From Ciceribacter ferrooxidans (GTDB taxonomy: Bacteria > Pseudomonadota > Alphaproteobacteria > Rhizobiales > Rhizobiaceae): a stretch of 64,000 nt of DNA. Every line of letters begins with the position of its first letter. The first letter of the stretch is position 1. This document shows, piece by piece, positions 9,549 to 17,549 of the stretch. Under the pieces are notes generated by a model. The model did not search any database and was not told the DNA's origin. It saw only the letters and a program-made list of their open reading frames with translations. The stretch lies in NCBI RefSeq assembly GCF_004137355.1, contig NZ_SDVB01000216.1, positions 57,052 to 121,051 on the forward strand, given 5' to 3'. Position numbers and translations under genes: made by a program.

Positions 9549-10569
9549 CGTCTCGCTCCGCCTGCCCGGCCGCGGGGATGCGGACGGTGACCGGCATGCC
9601 TTGGCGCAGACCGGGATCGGCGTCATCGATGATCACCCGCAGCCGGTAGACGAGATCGGTCCTGAGTTCCGGCGTCTCGACCGATTTCGGCGTGAACTCG
9701 GCCACCGGCGAGATGAAGCCGATGCGGCCGGCATAGGGTCTTTCCGGTGCGCCGTCGGAATGGACCTCGACCTGCATTCCCGGACGGATCAGCCCGAGCA
9801 TCGGCTCGGCGATGTAGGTCCGGACCCAGACCGGCGAGGCGAGCGAGAGCACGTAGACGGTATCGCTCGGCGAGATGATGGATCCCGGCTCCCGGACGCG
9901 GGAGAGCACGATCGCATCCGCCGCGGTCTTCAGCTCTGTATCTGCAAGCGCGGTGCGGGCGCCGGCAAGGCTCGCCTCGGCGGCGTCGAGGTTTGCTTGG
10001 GCGACGGCGATGTCTTCAGCACGCGACCCCTCTTCGAGGAGACGCAGCGATTCCCGTGCGGATGCGAGACGCGCCGTCGCTGCGGCACGGTTTGCCGCCG
10101 CCTGATCAAGATCGGCCTGCGAAATCGCGTCCGACGGCCGCAACTGGCGGGCGCGATCGAAGGCCTGCTGGGCGAGCAGCAGTTCGGCGGTTCGTTCGTC
10201 GTGCACCGCACGAGCCTGGTCGATCTCGGCGGGCCGCGGGCCGGCGACCAGTTTGTCGAGCGTGGCCTTCAGCCCCGCCACCTGCGCCTCGGCAGCACGC
10301 ACGGAGTCTTCATAGGGGCCAGCGTCGAGGGTTGCGAGCACCTGACTGCGATGGACGGTATCGCCTTCCTCGACCTTCATCGCGGCGACGCGGCCTGAGA
10401 CACGGAAGCCGAGTTGCACCTGACGGATGTCGACATTGCCGTAAAGCGTCATCTCGCCGGCCTCGGTGCCCGACCAGCCGAGCCTGACTGGCAGGTCCGT
10501 CCAGAAGGTGGCAGCGACGCCTGCGGCGATGACGAGTGCCAAGGCGAGGATGACGAGGGTCTTCTTCAT
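9541..10569 (-). CDS. ybhG: HlyD-family periplasmic adaptor (YbhG-like)
   Basis: A 342-residue membrane fusion protein. It opens with a single anchor helix ([20 protein letters not shown]), then the first half-lipoyl domain ([26 protein letters not shown]), a long alpha-helical hairpin rich in Ala/Glu/Arg (about 85-215), the second half-lipoyl and a beta-barrel domain with [26 protein letters not shown] cut across it. This plan and the adjoining genes match YbhG. It would link the inner-membrane ABC permeases to an outer-membrane channel such as a TolC homologue, which is not encoded nearby. Its ATG overlaps the TGA of the tetR gene. Confidence 0.9.
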   Translation of the reverse strand: MKKTLVILALALVIAAGVAATFWTDLPVRLGWSGTEAGEMTLYGNVDIRQVQLGFRVSGRVAAMKVEEGDTVHRSQVLATLDAGPYEDSVRAAEAQVAGLKATLDKLVAGPRPAEIDQARAVHDERTAELLLAQQAFDRARQLRPSDAISQADLDQAAANRAAATARLASARESLRLLEEGSRAEDIAVAQANLDAAEASLAGARTALADTELKTAADAIVLSRVREPGSIISPSDTVYVLSLASPVWVRTYIAEPMLGLIRPGMQVEVHSDGAPERPYAGRIGFISPVAEFTPKSVETPELRTDLVYRLRVIIDDADPGLRQGMPVTVRIPAAGQAERDDG

Positions 10570-11267
10570 GGTCTTGCCCTTTCCCGAACGACGCTGGCGG
10601 CCAGTTCCCGGGCCAGATGCTGGACGGCGTCGGTCTCGCGTGTTCCGAACGTCTTCCAGCCGAGATGGGCCTCTACCGCGCCTTGGGCCACGCGCAGGAC
10701 CAGCAGGCCGCCGACGAGCGAGAGAGCCCGGAGCCGCACGTGTTCTGACGCCGGTTCCTCGTCGAGCAGGTGGCCGACCAGCCTGCCGACCACCTCGAGG
10801 ATCGGTTTCATTGCGTTGGTATAGACCCGCTCGAACGCTTCGGTCGGGGCCATCTGCTCACGCACCATGAAACGCACCCAGGCTTCCGATTGACGGCTGG
10901 TAAAAAGACCGGCGAGCGCCGCGAGAATATCGCCGAGCATGGCTTCGGCGTCTGCAGTCGAGAGGCCGCCGTCAGCGCCGGCCGCCTGTGCGATCCGCTC
11001 CTCAAGTCGATCACGGACTGTTCCGACATGGCTCGCCACGGACTGGGCGATGTGGTCTGCCGCGGCGAGATAGAGACCTTCCTTGCCGCCGAAATGGTAC
11101 CCGATCGCCTGAAGATTGACCTCTGCGGCGTCGGCAAGCGCACGCGTAGTCGTCGCATCGAAGCCGTAACGGCCGAAGACGTCGATCGCCGCCGCCAGCA
11201 GCCGGTCGCGCGTGGCATCTCCGCGCTCGGGGCGCTTGTCTCGGGGGGAGGGCTTTGTCTCGTTCAT
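10566..11267 (-). CDS. TetR-family regulator of the efflux operon (CecR-like)
   Basis: A 233-residue protein with an N-terminal TetR helix-turn-helix ([28 protein letters not shown], then [18 protein letters not shown]). The C-terminal ~120 residues resemble the ligand domain of CecR/YbiH (DUF1956-like), with [17 protein letters not shown] as a recognisable stretch. It is the first gene of the ybhGFSR-like operon and its TGA overlaps the adaptor start codon, so the regulator is produced with the exporter it presumably controls. An imperfect palindrome lies 8 bp ahead of its start codon. In E. coli CecR affects sensitivity to cefoperazone and chloramphenicol; the ligand here is unknown. Confidence 0.88.
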   Translation of the reverse strand: MNETKPSPRDKRPERGDATRDRLLAAAIDVFGRYGFDATTTRALADAAEVNLQAIGYHFGGKEGLYLAAADHIAQSVASHVGTVRDRLEERIAQAAGADGGLSTADAEAMLGDILAALAGLFTSRQSEAWVRFMVREQMAPTEAFERVYTNAMKPILEVVGRLVGHLLDEEPASEHVRLRALSLVGGLLVLRVAQGAVEAHLGWKTFGTRETDAVQHLARELAASVVRERARP

Positions 11268-11274
11268 GGCGTGA

Positions 11275-11296
11275 AATTAAATCAAACGAATGAATT
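11275..11296. promoter_or_regulatory. Candidate TetR operator upstream of the efflux operon
   Basis: A 22-bp imperfect palindrome, pattern AATTNANTCNNNNNNANTNAATT-like with AATT at both ends and 7 of 11 half-site positions pairing. It lies 8-29 bp upstream of the tetR start codon in an AT-rich stretch that contrasts with the GC-rich surroundings, where an autoregulatory operator would be expected. Confidence 0.4.
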
Positions 11297-11676
11297 AGTC
11301 AATAGGTGAAAAATTTGATCGAGAGGCGGTGAATCCTGAAAGGTTGTGCTCGCGCGAAAGGAGCATGCGCTTGCGTCATGCATATTCGAAGGAGGTGAGC
11401 GAATGCCGACAAACCCCCAGGTTATGCGCCAGCTACTCTCTTGCCGGAGCCTGCTTCCCTCCAGAAGGCACGATCACTTGACGTGAGCCTTTCGCAAACG
11501 GCGGAGGCCGGCAGGTAGCGTGCGAAAGCAGAGACGACAGCTGATCGGTGGCGGCCTGAAAACGCCGACGCTCTTGCCAGCTCGAACGCCTGGGTTTGTC
11601 AGTACGGACTACCTCTTGCACGCTACTGACAGTTCCGAGAGGCTTATTTCGGGAGCCGCTCTCCCAGTGTTCCACC
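11297..11676. other. Intergenic stretch with one possible micro-ORF
   Basis: About 380 bp between the tetR promoter and the WGR gene. No recognised gene, repeat or RNA. The only coding candidate is the 27-codon ORF at 11403-11486 listed separately; other frames here lack ribosome sites and family resemblance. Confidence 0.5.
11403..11486 (+). CDS. Possible 27-aa micro-ORF behind a near-perfect Shine-Dalgarno
   Basis: ATG at 11403 is preceded by AAGGAGGTGA (11389-11398), about as strong a ribosome site as exists in this window, at good spacing. The frame reads 27 residues (starts MPTNPQVMRQLL, Cys and Arg rich, ends HDHLT) and stops at TGA 11484-11486. No family is recognised. It could be a leader peptide, a small protein or the 5' remnant of a lost gene. 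Confidence 0.3.
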   Translation: MPTNPQVMRQLLSCRSLLPSRRHDHLT

Positions 11677-11949
11677 CTATACCAAACCCTTGCATCCCAC
11701 GTCGTGCGGGTCGACATAGCCGCGGCGGCGCTTGATGCGTTCGAGACGCCGGTAGGCGCGGTCGGCGTCGTCCGGCCGGTCGTAGGTTTCGATCTTGACC
11801 TGCCCGCTCGTGCCGATGCGACCCCAGTTGCGGATGAGGGAGACGCCGCCGAAGAGCGTCGGCTGGATTGTGAGCAGGTAAAAGCGCGCCATGTTGCGTT
11901 CGGGGTCGACGCGGCGCAAATCCGTGGAGCAAGTGCGATGATGGGTCAT
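11677..11949 (-). CDS. Stand-alone WGR-domain protein
   Basis: A 90-residue protein consisting almost entirely of a WGR domain: MARFYLLTIQPTLFGGVSLIRNWGRIGTSG, then an ETYD...A...F/L-type end. The motif NWGRIGTSG is diagnostic. WGR domains occur in PARPs, MolR-like and DNA/RNA-associated bacterial proteins and are thought to bind nucleic acids; short single-domain versions are common in rhizobia and have no known function. Start chosen at ATG 11949 (MTHHRTC); an alternative is the later Met of MARFYLL at about 11892. The frame upstream of 11949 overlaps the divergent gene's promoter and is unlikely to be coding. Confidence 0.75.
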   Translation of the reverse strand: MTHHRTCSTDLRRVDPERNMARFYLLTIQPTLFGGVSLIRNWGRIGTSGQVKIETYDRPDDADRAYRRLERIKRRRGYVDPHDVGCKGLV

Positions 11950-12166
11950 GGCAGGACTGTCGCGAAATCGATTCGCGACGTCCAACGACTTTGTTGAATC
12001 GGTCCGGGCGGACCGATTCATTTTACTTATGAATGGCTTGGCTTTTAAAACTCGCCCTCCGCCGCATCGCGGGCGCACGGCCTACCGACTGCATCATCCG
12101 ACGCGTCCTCGCGGAACTTTGTCCGCCGCCTGCGGTTTTGTTGCTGTTGGAACGAGGGCGGCGATC

Positions 12167-13351
12167 GTGGCTTATCTGGGAAAAATAAACGGCAACGGGC
12201 CCACGGTGCACCCGGCCTCCTTACGGGAGGGCCGCTCTCCCGTCTCGTTGCCGAGCGGAACACCGCTCCCGCCGAACGGTGACATCGGTGTGCTGACCTT
12301 ACACCGCTGCATCAATTACGGATCCTATTGGCAGGCGCGGTGCCTCGTCGAAGGCCTCGACGGTGCCGGCAACGAAGTTCGCCTGCTGGAGCATCGCTCG
12401 TCCCCGGTCGACCGTGCCGAATGGCGCTGTGCCCTCCAGCCGGAGCTTCCAGCCGTTACGCGCCCCGACGCGCGGGCTGGTTACAGCCGCAAGATCCGCA
12501 AGTTCCTCGAGGCTTTCGAGGCGCTTCCGCGCACCGAACCGTTCCCGCTCGACGACCCGACAGAGCTCGATGTCTTCGATCTCGTCGTCGTCGGCAGCGA
12601 CGAGGTCTGGAACCTTCATCATCCCTGGTATGGCGGATCCTCGATCTTCTACGGCGAGGGCCTGCCGGCGCGACGCCTCGCCTCCTATGCCGCAAGCTTC
12701 GGCAACTTCACGGCCGCCGATCTGCTCAAAGGGCGCTGGACCGACCGGCTCGGTGACTTCTCGGTGATTTCGGTGCGCGACTACAATTCGAAGCGCCTGA
12801 TCGAAGAGGTGCTCGGGATTACTCCGGCTCTGGTGCTCGATCCGTGCCTCCAGTTTCCCGAGAGTATCGAGACTGTTGCCCCGCATGAAACAGACGCGCC
12901 GTTCGCGGTCGTCTACGGACACAGCTTCCCCGCCTGGTTCGGGCCGGCCGCCCGCCGCTGGGCTGACCACCGCGGCATCCGGCTTCTGAGCGTCGGCTAC
13001 CACAACGACTTCGCCGACCGGCAATGGCCCGACGCCGGCCCGGAAGACTTCGCCGCCGCAATGGGCGGAGCCGAGGCCGTCCTCACCAACTTCTTCCATG
13101 GTTGCGTCTTCGCGCTCGTCAACGAGAAGCCGTTCGCCTGCACGCTCTCCGATTACCGCAGCAGCAAGCTCGGCGATCTGACCGTGATGCTCGGGGCCGA
13201 GCACCACGTGGTCGCTCCTGCCGAGGCGGAAAAACAGGTGGACACGGTGCTCGCCGAACCGCTTTCGCCATCCATCATCCGCCGGATTGCGGGCCTGCGT
13301 CACAGCTCGGAGGCGTTCCTCGCCCATGTCCTCGCTCCGGTCAGTGTCTGA
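12167..13351 (+). CDS. Polysaccharide pyruvyl transferase family protein
   Basis: Start chosen at GTG 12167 (about 394 aa), preceded by a GAGG; the open frame further upstream is antisense to the WGR gene. The protein opens with GVLTLHRCINYGSYWQARCL, the conserved N-terminal loop of the pyruvyl-transferase family (PF04230), followed by DLVVVGSDEVWN and a C-terminal Rossmann half with LTNFFHGCVFALVNEKPFAC, also conserved in the family. Such proteins add pyruvate ketals to glycans or act in cofactor and glycopeptide pathways. It overlaps the next gene by 26 bp; this pairing with FrhB-like iron-sulfur proteins recurs in polysaccharide clusters. The true substrate here is unknown. Confidence 0.82.
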   Translation: MAYLGKINGNGPTVHPASLREGRSPVSLPSGTPLPPNGDIGVLTLHRCINYGSYWQARCLVEGLDGAGNEVRLLEHRSSPVDRAEWRCALQPELPAVTRPDARAGYSRKIRKFLEAFEALPRTEPFPLDDPTELDVFDLVVVGSDEVWNLHHPWYGGSSIFYGEGLPARRLASYAASFGNFTAADLLKGRWTDRLGDFSVISVRDYNSKRLIEEVLGITPALVLDPCLQFPESIETVAPHETDAPFAVVYGHSFPAWFGPAARRWADHRGIRLLSVGYHNDFADRQWPDAGPEDFAAAMGGAEAVLTNFFHGCVFALVNEKPFACTLSDYRSSKLGDLTVMLGAEHHVVAPAEAEKQVDTVLAEPLSPSIIRRIAGLRHSSEAFLAHVLAPVSV

Positions 13352-14756
13352 CACGATGGGCCGAGCCGCGCTCGCACCCGCCGACATAATCCGCTCCGGT
13401 CTCTGCATCGGCTGTGGAGCCTGTGTTGCGCAATGCGCTGGCGAAACCGCCGAGATGCGTCTCGACATCTACGGTCAGATGAAACCAGCGGGCGCGCGGT
13501 CGTGGCTCAACCGCCGCACCATGCCGCTCGCCGCCTCCTGCCCGTTCTCGCCCGATGCCGAGGACGAGGATGCGCTTGCCGGGCGTCATTTTCCGGAAGC
13601 CTGCGGTCGCGATCCTCTGATCGGCCGCTACGAGGCCGCCTATGTCGGCCATGCCGAAGAGGGTGAGTTTCGCGGGGAGGGTAGTTCCGGCGGGCTCGTG
13701 ACCTGGGTCGCCGCGGAACTTCTCCGTCGCGGCCTCATCGACGGGATCGCCCATGTCGCGCCCTCGTCGACGGACGGGGACGGTGGGCCGCTCTTTGCCT
13801 ATACGATCTCGCGCAGCGTCGAGGCGCTGCGACAAGGGGCAAAGTCCCGCTATTACCCGGTGGAGCTTTCCGGCGTCCTGCGCACGATCCGTTCGGTTCC
13901 GGGACGCTACGCCGTGATCGGCATACCCTGTTTCATAAAGGCGGTGCGGCTCGCCACCGCGCAGGATCCGGTGCTCGCCGAACGCATCGCTTTCACGCTC
14001 GGGCTCTTCTGCGGCCATATGAAGAGCGCGCGGATGGCCGAGAGTTTTGCATGGCAGATGGGGACCGCGATGGAGGACGTAGCGGCGCTCGACTACCGCG
14101 TCAAATCGCCGGACCGGCCGGCCAACTGGTACCGCGCTCAGGTGATGCTCAACGACGGAACGACGCGGGAGAAGGACTGGTGGCATATGGTTGACGGCGA
14201 CTGGGGCGCCGGTTTTTTCCAGAACCACGCCTGCAACTTCTGTGACGACGTGGTCGGCGAAACCGCCGACATTTCGTTCGGAGATGCCTGGGTCGAACCC
14301 TATTCGTCCGACGGGCGCGGCACGAACGTCGTGATCGTCCGATCGCGGGAACTGCACGGGATCGTCGGCGACGGCGTCGCCGCCGGCCGCATTGCCCTCG
14401 AGCCGGTGGATGCCGGTTTCGTGGCCGCGACCCAGGCCGCCGGGTTTCGCCATCGCCGCGAGGGGCTCGCCTTCCGCCTCACCTGGTGGCGCGCCGGCCT
14501 CACGCCCCGCAAGCGGGTGCAGGCCTCCGCCGACGGGATTTCGGCACGGCGGAGGATGACCTACCGGATGCGCTACGGCATCGCGCGATGGAGCCACAGG
14601 GTCTTCCTCGTCGCGCGCCTCCTGCGCTGGCGGCGATTTTATCTCATGTGGGCGACGGCCGCGCTGTCGACCTATCACGGGCTTGCCTATTCCCGGGGCC
14701 CCGTTGGCCGCCTCGTCGAGCGCCTCGGCCTAGCGGGAGCCGAGGACGGCCATTGA
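13326..14756 (+). CDS. FrhB-like iron-sulfur flavoprotein (coenzyme F420 hydrogenase beta-subunit family)
   Basis: Start taken at ATG 13326, with GGAGG ten bases upstream inside the previous gene; ATG 13356 is an alternative. The ~476-residue protein has an N-terminal cluster motif GLCIGCGACVAQC (C-x2-C-x2-C-x3-C) for a [4Fe-4S] cluster, then the FrhB/F420H2 dehydrogenase N domain (RGEGSSGGLVTWVAAELL), the C domain with GIPCFIKAVR and LGLFCGHMKS, and a further C-x2-C in HACNFCDD followed by ADISFGDAW, all family landmarks. C-terminal ~90 residues are basic and partly hydrophobic (YLMWATAALSTYHG). Rhizobia do not make F420 as far as is generally known, so a flavin-dependent redox role linked to the adjacent pyruvyl-transferase-like protein is more likely. 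Confidence 0.85.
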   Translation: MSSLRSVSDTMGRAALAPADIIRSGLCIGCGACVAQCAGETAEMRLDIYGQMKPAGARSWLNRRTMPLAASCPFSPDAEDEDALAGRHFPEACGRDPLIGRYEAAYVGHAEEGEFRGEGSSGGLVTWVAAELLRRGLIDGIAHVAPSSTDGDGGPLFAYTISRSVEALRQGAKSRYYPVELSGVLRTIRSVPGRYAVIGIPCFIKAVRLATAQDPVLAERIAFTLGLFCGHMKSARMAESFAWQMGTAMEDVAALDYRVKSPDRPANWYRAQVMLNDGTTREKDWWHMVDGDWGAGFFQNHACNFCDDVVGETADISFGDAWVEPYSSDGRGTNVVIVRSRELHGIVGDGVAAGRIALEPVDAGFVAATQAAGFRHRREGLAFRLTWWRAGLTPRKRVQASADGISARRRMTYRMRYGIARWSHRVFLVARLLRWRRFYLMWATAALSTYHGLAYSRGPVGRLVERLGLAGAEDGH

Positions 14757-15674
14757 CGGCCGGGTAGACACCTGTTGTCGCTCCCGCGTCGGCGCGTAGC
14801 GTTCGATCATCTCCGCGCAGAATTCGGCGAACTCCTCGGGAACCTGCGGAGCACTGGTGTGATGAGGCGCGATGCCGCGGTGTTCGGGGGTGAAGCAGAA
14901 GGTGACGGTGACGTCGAAATCCTCGAGCGCCTGCATCTGGCGGTCGAACCAGTCGAGCGCGTTCGGCCGGAAGCGGTCGGCCCAGGAAAGGCCCGTCCGG
15001 AGCGAGCGGACACCGAGCCGCTTCATCCAGGCGACCGCGTCGTCGAGCCTGTGATCCTCGAAATGGAACCACTGCACCAGCCCGAAATCCGTCACATGAC
15101 GTGCGAAGGCTTCGAGTGCCGGCTTCGGTGTTCCGTCGTCCCGCAGGAGGCCCATGTAGAAATGCCGGTAATAGGAGGAGCCTTCGGCCTCCTTGTGTCG
15201 TGTGGTCGCCTCCCAGGCGCTCGGCAGGTCATAGAGGCTGTACCATTGGCACCGCTCCACCTTGCCCTTGAGAAGCTCGGCGGTCCGCTCGAGCCCCCAA
15301 TGCTGCACCTCCTCCGCCCCGAAGGAGGAGACGCCCACCTCGCTCACCCAGATCGGCAGGTCCGTTACCGCGCGGATCTCGTCGATCTTCGCCGGCCATT
15401 CGTGAATCTGCCAGAGGTTCCAGTCGAGCGGAAAGCCGTGCACGGCGACCGCGTCGACGTGATCGAGGACGCCGAAGTCCTGCATCCGCGCCATGAAGCG
15501 CGGATCGATCGGTGATATCCCGCCAAGCACCCGCGTGATCGCCGGATTGGCGGCACCGATCGCATCCGCCGCGAGGATCGCCATCCGGGCGAAGCGGGTC
15601 CAGTCGGGATCGATCTCGGGGTCCCAGTGCGACTTGTTGTTCGGCTCGTTCCAGATCATCGCAGCTTCGATCAT
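14730..15674 (-). CDS. Glycoside-hydrolase-like TIM-barrel protein with permuted order
   Basis: Start at ATG 15674 with AAGGAG eight bases upstream gives 314 residues. It begins MIEAAMIWNEPNN, where NEP is the acid/base strand-4 motif of clan GH-A glycosidases (GH39-like), followed by LPIWVSEVGVSS, which fits the strand-7 nucleophile Glu. The segment normally found at the N-terminus of such barrels (MKRLGVRSLRTGLSWADR, then WFDRQMQAL and VTVTFCFTPEH) instead comes last, from about residue 210. So strands 4-8 precede strands 1-3, a circular permutation. No signal peptide is visible, so it appears cytoplasmic. It lies 26 bp downstream of the histidine phosphatase gene, in an operon led by inositol-phosphate synthase. 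Substrate unknown. Confidence 0.78.
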   Translation of the reverse strand: MIEAAMIWNEPNNKSHWDPEIDPDWTRFARMAILAADAIGAANPAITRVLGGISPIDPRFMARMQDFGVLDHVDAVAVHGFPLDWNLWQIHEWPAKIDEIRAVTDLPIWVSEVGVSSFGAEEVQHWGLERTAELLKGKVERCQWYSLYDLPSAWEATTRHKEAEGSSYYRHFYMGLLRDDGTPKPALEAFARHVTDFGLVQWFHFEDHRLDDAVAWMKRLGVRSLRTGLSWADRFRPNALDWFDRQMQALEDFDVTVTFCFTPEHRGIAPHHTSAPQVPEEFAEFCAEMIERYAPTRERQQVSTRPSMAVLGSR

Positions 15675-15700
15675 GGTTTCTCCTTGGCGTTGTCGTGGCG

Positions 15701-16300
15701 TCAGGACACCACGTCGTTGAGGTTGAGGAGCTTTGCGCCCCATTCGCCCGCCGCGATGGTGGTCACGGAGGCCGGGGAGACGTCGAAACGGGGCCAGGCG
15801 TCAATCGCGAGGCCGAGGACGTGCATGACGATCGCCTTGATGACGTCGGCATGTGAGACGACCGCGAGCCGGCGTCCGGCATTGCCGGCGACGAGCGGTT
15901 CGAGGTAGCGGAGTGCCCGCTGCTGGACGTCGAGCATGCTTTCGCCGCCGGGCGTGCGGCAACAACTGCGCACCGTGTTCCATCGCCGCCACAGCGGATC
16001 CGCGTCGAGTTCGGCAAACGTCGATCCCGACCAGCGGCCGAAGTCGATCTCGTCGAGCTCCTCGGCAATCCGCGGCGGCGGCAGGCCGCAGGCGGATGCG
16101 ATGGCTTCCGCCGTTTCGCGGCAGCGTTCACGCGGGCTCGAATGGATCGCGTCGATCGCAGCACCCCGCATCCGCTCGCCGAGCCTCGCCGCCTGGCTCC
16201 TTCCGGCGGGGCCGAGGCTGACACCTTCCATCCGTCCGGCGAGGAACCCGCCGACATTGTCATGCGCGGCGTGCCGCACCATGAGGACGGTGACCGTCAT
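15701..16300 (-). CDS. Histidine phosphatase (phosphoglycerate mutase-like)
   Basis: The 199-residue protein begins [15 protein letters not shown], the RHG-type phosphate loop (here RHA) with the phospho-accepting His, followed by [43 protein letters not shown] and the second catalytic His in [14 protein letters not shown]. This is the alpha-ribazole phosphatase/cobC-type branch of histidine phosphatases. Its ATG overlaps the TGA of inositol-phosphate synthase, so the two are translationally coupled, and it is a good candidate to dephosphorylate an inositol phosphate or a derived intermediate. Substrate is inferred from context only. Confidence 0.88.
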   Translation of the reverse strand: MTVTVLMVRHAAHDNVGGFLAGRMEGVSLGPAGRSQAARLGERMRGAAIDAIHSSPRERCRETAEAIASACGLPPPRIAEELDEIDFGRWSGSTFAELDADPLWRRWNTVRSCCRTPGGESMLDVQQRALRYLEPLVAGNAGRRLAVVSHADVIKAIVMHVLGLAIDAWPRFDVSPASVTTIAAGEWGAKLLNLNDVVS

Positions 16301-17400
16301 TCGGCGGCTCCGTCCAGCACCTCCTCGCGGTCCGCGATGAAGTCTTCCGTGCGCTTGCGCGCCTCGTGATCGCTGAACTGCCGGGGCGGGGACTTCATGA
16401 AATAGCTGGACGGACCGGTCAGCGCGCCGCCTATGCCGCGGTCGAGCGCGAGGCGCGCGCAGCGGATCGCGTCGATCACGACCCCCGCCGAATTGGGGGA
16501 ATCCCACACTTCGAGCTTCAGTTCGGCATTGAGCGGTACGCCACCGAAGGTGGTGCCTTCCAGCCGAATATAGGCCCATTTGCGATCCTCGAGCCACGGC
16601 ACGTGGTCGCTCGGGCCGACATGGACGTCGTCGGCGGGAAGGGGAACGTCGAGCTGGCTCGTCACCGCGCGGGTCTTTGAGAGCTTCTTCGATTCCAGCC
16701 TCTCGCGCTCCAGCATGTTCAGGAAGTCGGTATTCCCGCCGAAATTGAGCTGGTAGGTGCGGTCGACCTGCACGCCCCGATCCCGAAAGAGATGGACGAG
16801 CATGCGATGCACGATGGTGGCGCCCACCTGGCTCTTGATGTCGTCGCCGATTATCGGCAGGCCGCGGTCGGCAAAACGCCGCCGCCACTCCGGCTGCGAG
16901 GCGATGAAGACGGGGACACAGTTGATGAAGGCGCAGCCCGCCTCGAGCGCCTGCTCGGCGTACCAGCGCGTCGCCTCCTCCGAACCGACCGGGAGGTAGG
17001 AGACGACGACGTCGGTCTGGGACTGGCGCAGGATCTCGGCGACGTCGCTTTCCGCGTCGGCCGATTCCTTCACGATGTCGCGCAGATAGCGGCCGATGCC
17101 GTCGAGCGTCCTTCCCCGCGCAACCCGGACCCCGGTCGACGGAACCTCGCTGAAGCGTCGGGTATTGTTCGGCTCCGCGAAGATCGCCTCGGCCACATCC
17201 CGCCCGACCTTAGTATCGGCAATGTCGAATGCGGCGGAGACCTCGATGTCCTCGACGGCGTATCCGCCCAGGTTGGGGTGCATCAGCCCCGGAATCGGTT
17301 CGTTGTCTCGCACGTCGCGATAGTAACTGATCCCCTGAACCAGCGAGGAGGCGCAGTTGCCGACCCCGACCAGGCCAACGCGGATTTTCTTTGAACGCAT
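16297..17400 (-). CDS. ino1: Inositol-3-phosphate synthase (actinobacterial-type)
   Basis: Start at ATG 17400 ([16 protein letters not shown]), giving 367 residues, the usual length of the actinobacterial/archaeal type. The NAD-binding motif [78 protein letters not shown] and [10 protein letters not shown] are all conserved family landmarks. The enzyme cyclises glucose 6-phosphate to 1L-myo-inositol 3-phosphate (same compound as 1D-inositol 3-phosphate). De novo inositol synthesis is unusual among rhizobia, which mostly catabolise inositol, so this probably feeds a specialised product. Next gene is a coupled phosphatase; the divergent neighbour is the PRTase-like/kinase-like fusion. Confidence 0.93.
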   Translation of the reverse strand: MRSKKIRVGLVGVGNCASSLVQGISYYRDVRDNEPIPGLMHPNLGGYAVEDIEVSAAFDIADTKVGRDVAEAIFAEPNNTRRFSEVPSTGVRVARGRTLDGIGRYLRDIVKESADAESDVAEILRQSQTDVVVSYLPVGSEEATRWYAEQALEAGCAFINCVPVFIASQPEWRRRFADRGLPIIGDDIKSQVGATIVHRMLVHLFRDRGVQVDRTYQLNFGGNTDFLNMLERERLESKKLSKTRAVTSQLDVPLPADDVHVGPSDHVPWLEDRKWAYIRLEGTTFGGVPLNAELKLEVWDSPNSAGVVIDAIRCARLALDRGIGGALTGPSSYFMKSPPRQFSDHEARKRTEDFIADREEVLDGAAE

Positions 17401-17549
17401 GGGTGCACTCCAGCATCTACAATGCTTTTCGAACCCCCGGCGGGCGAAACCGTTCCCTGCCCATTCAAAGTTTTCCGAAACGCGGAGGTTCCGCGGATCA
17501 TCTTTGGCGCATGGGCGTTGCTGCATTCCGGTCCGCAGTGGAGAGGCGC

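Noticed and set aside
15701-16888. Longer start of the histidine phosphatase frame
   Set aside because: The extension runs antisense-out-of-frame through inositol-phosphate synthase; the ATG at 16300, overlapping the previous stop, gives the normal family length.
17391-17549. Start of the PRTase-kinase frame at 17391
   Set aside because: This would overlap the start of divergent ino1 and cover its promoter; GGAGAGG before ATG 17550 is the better start.
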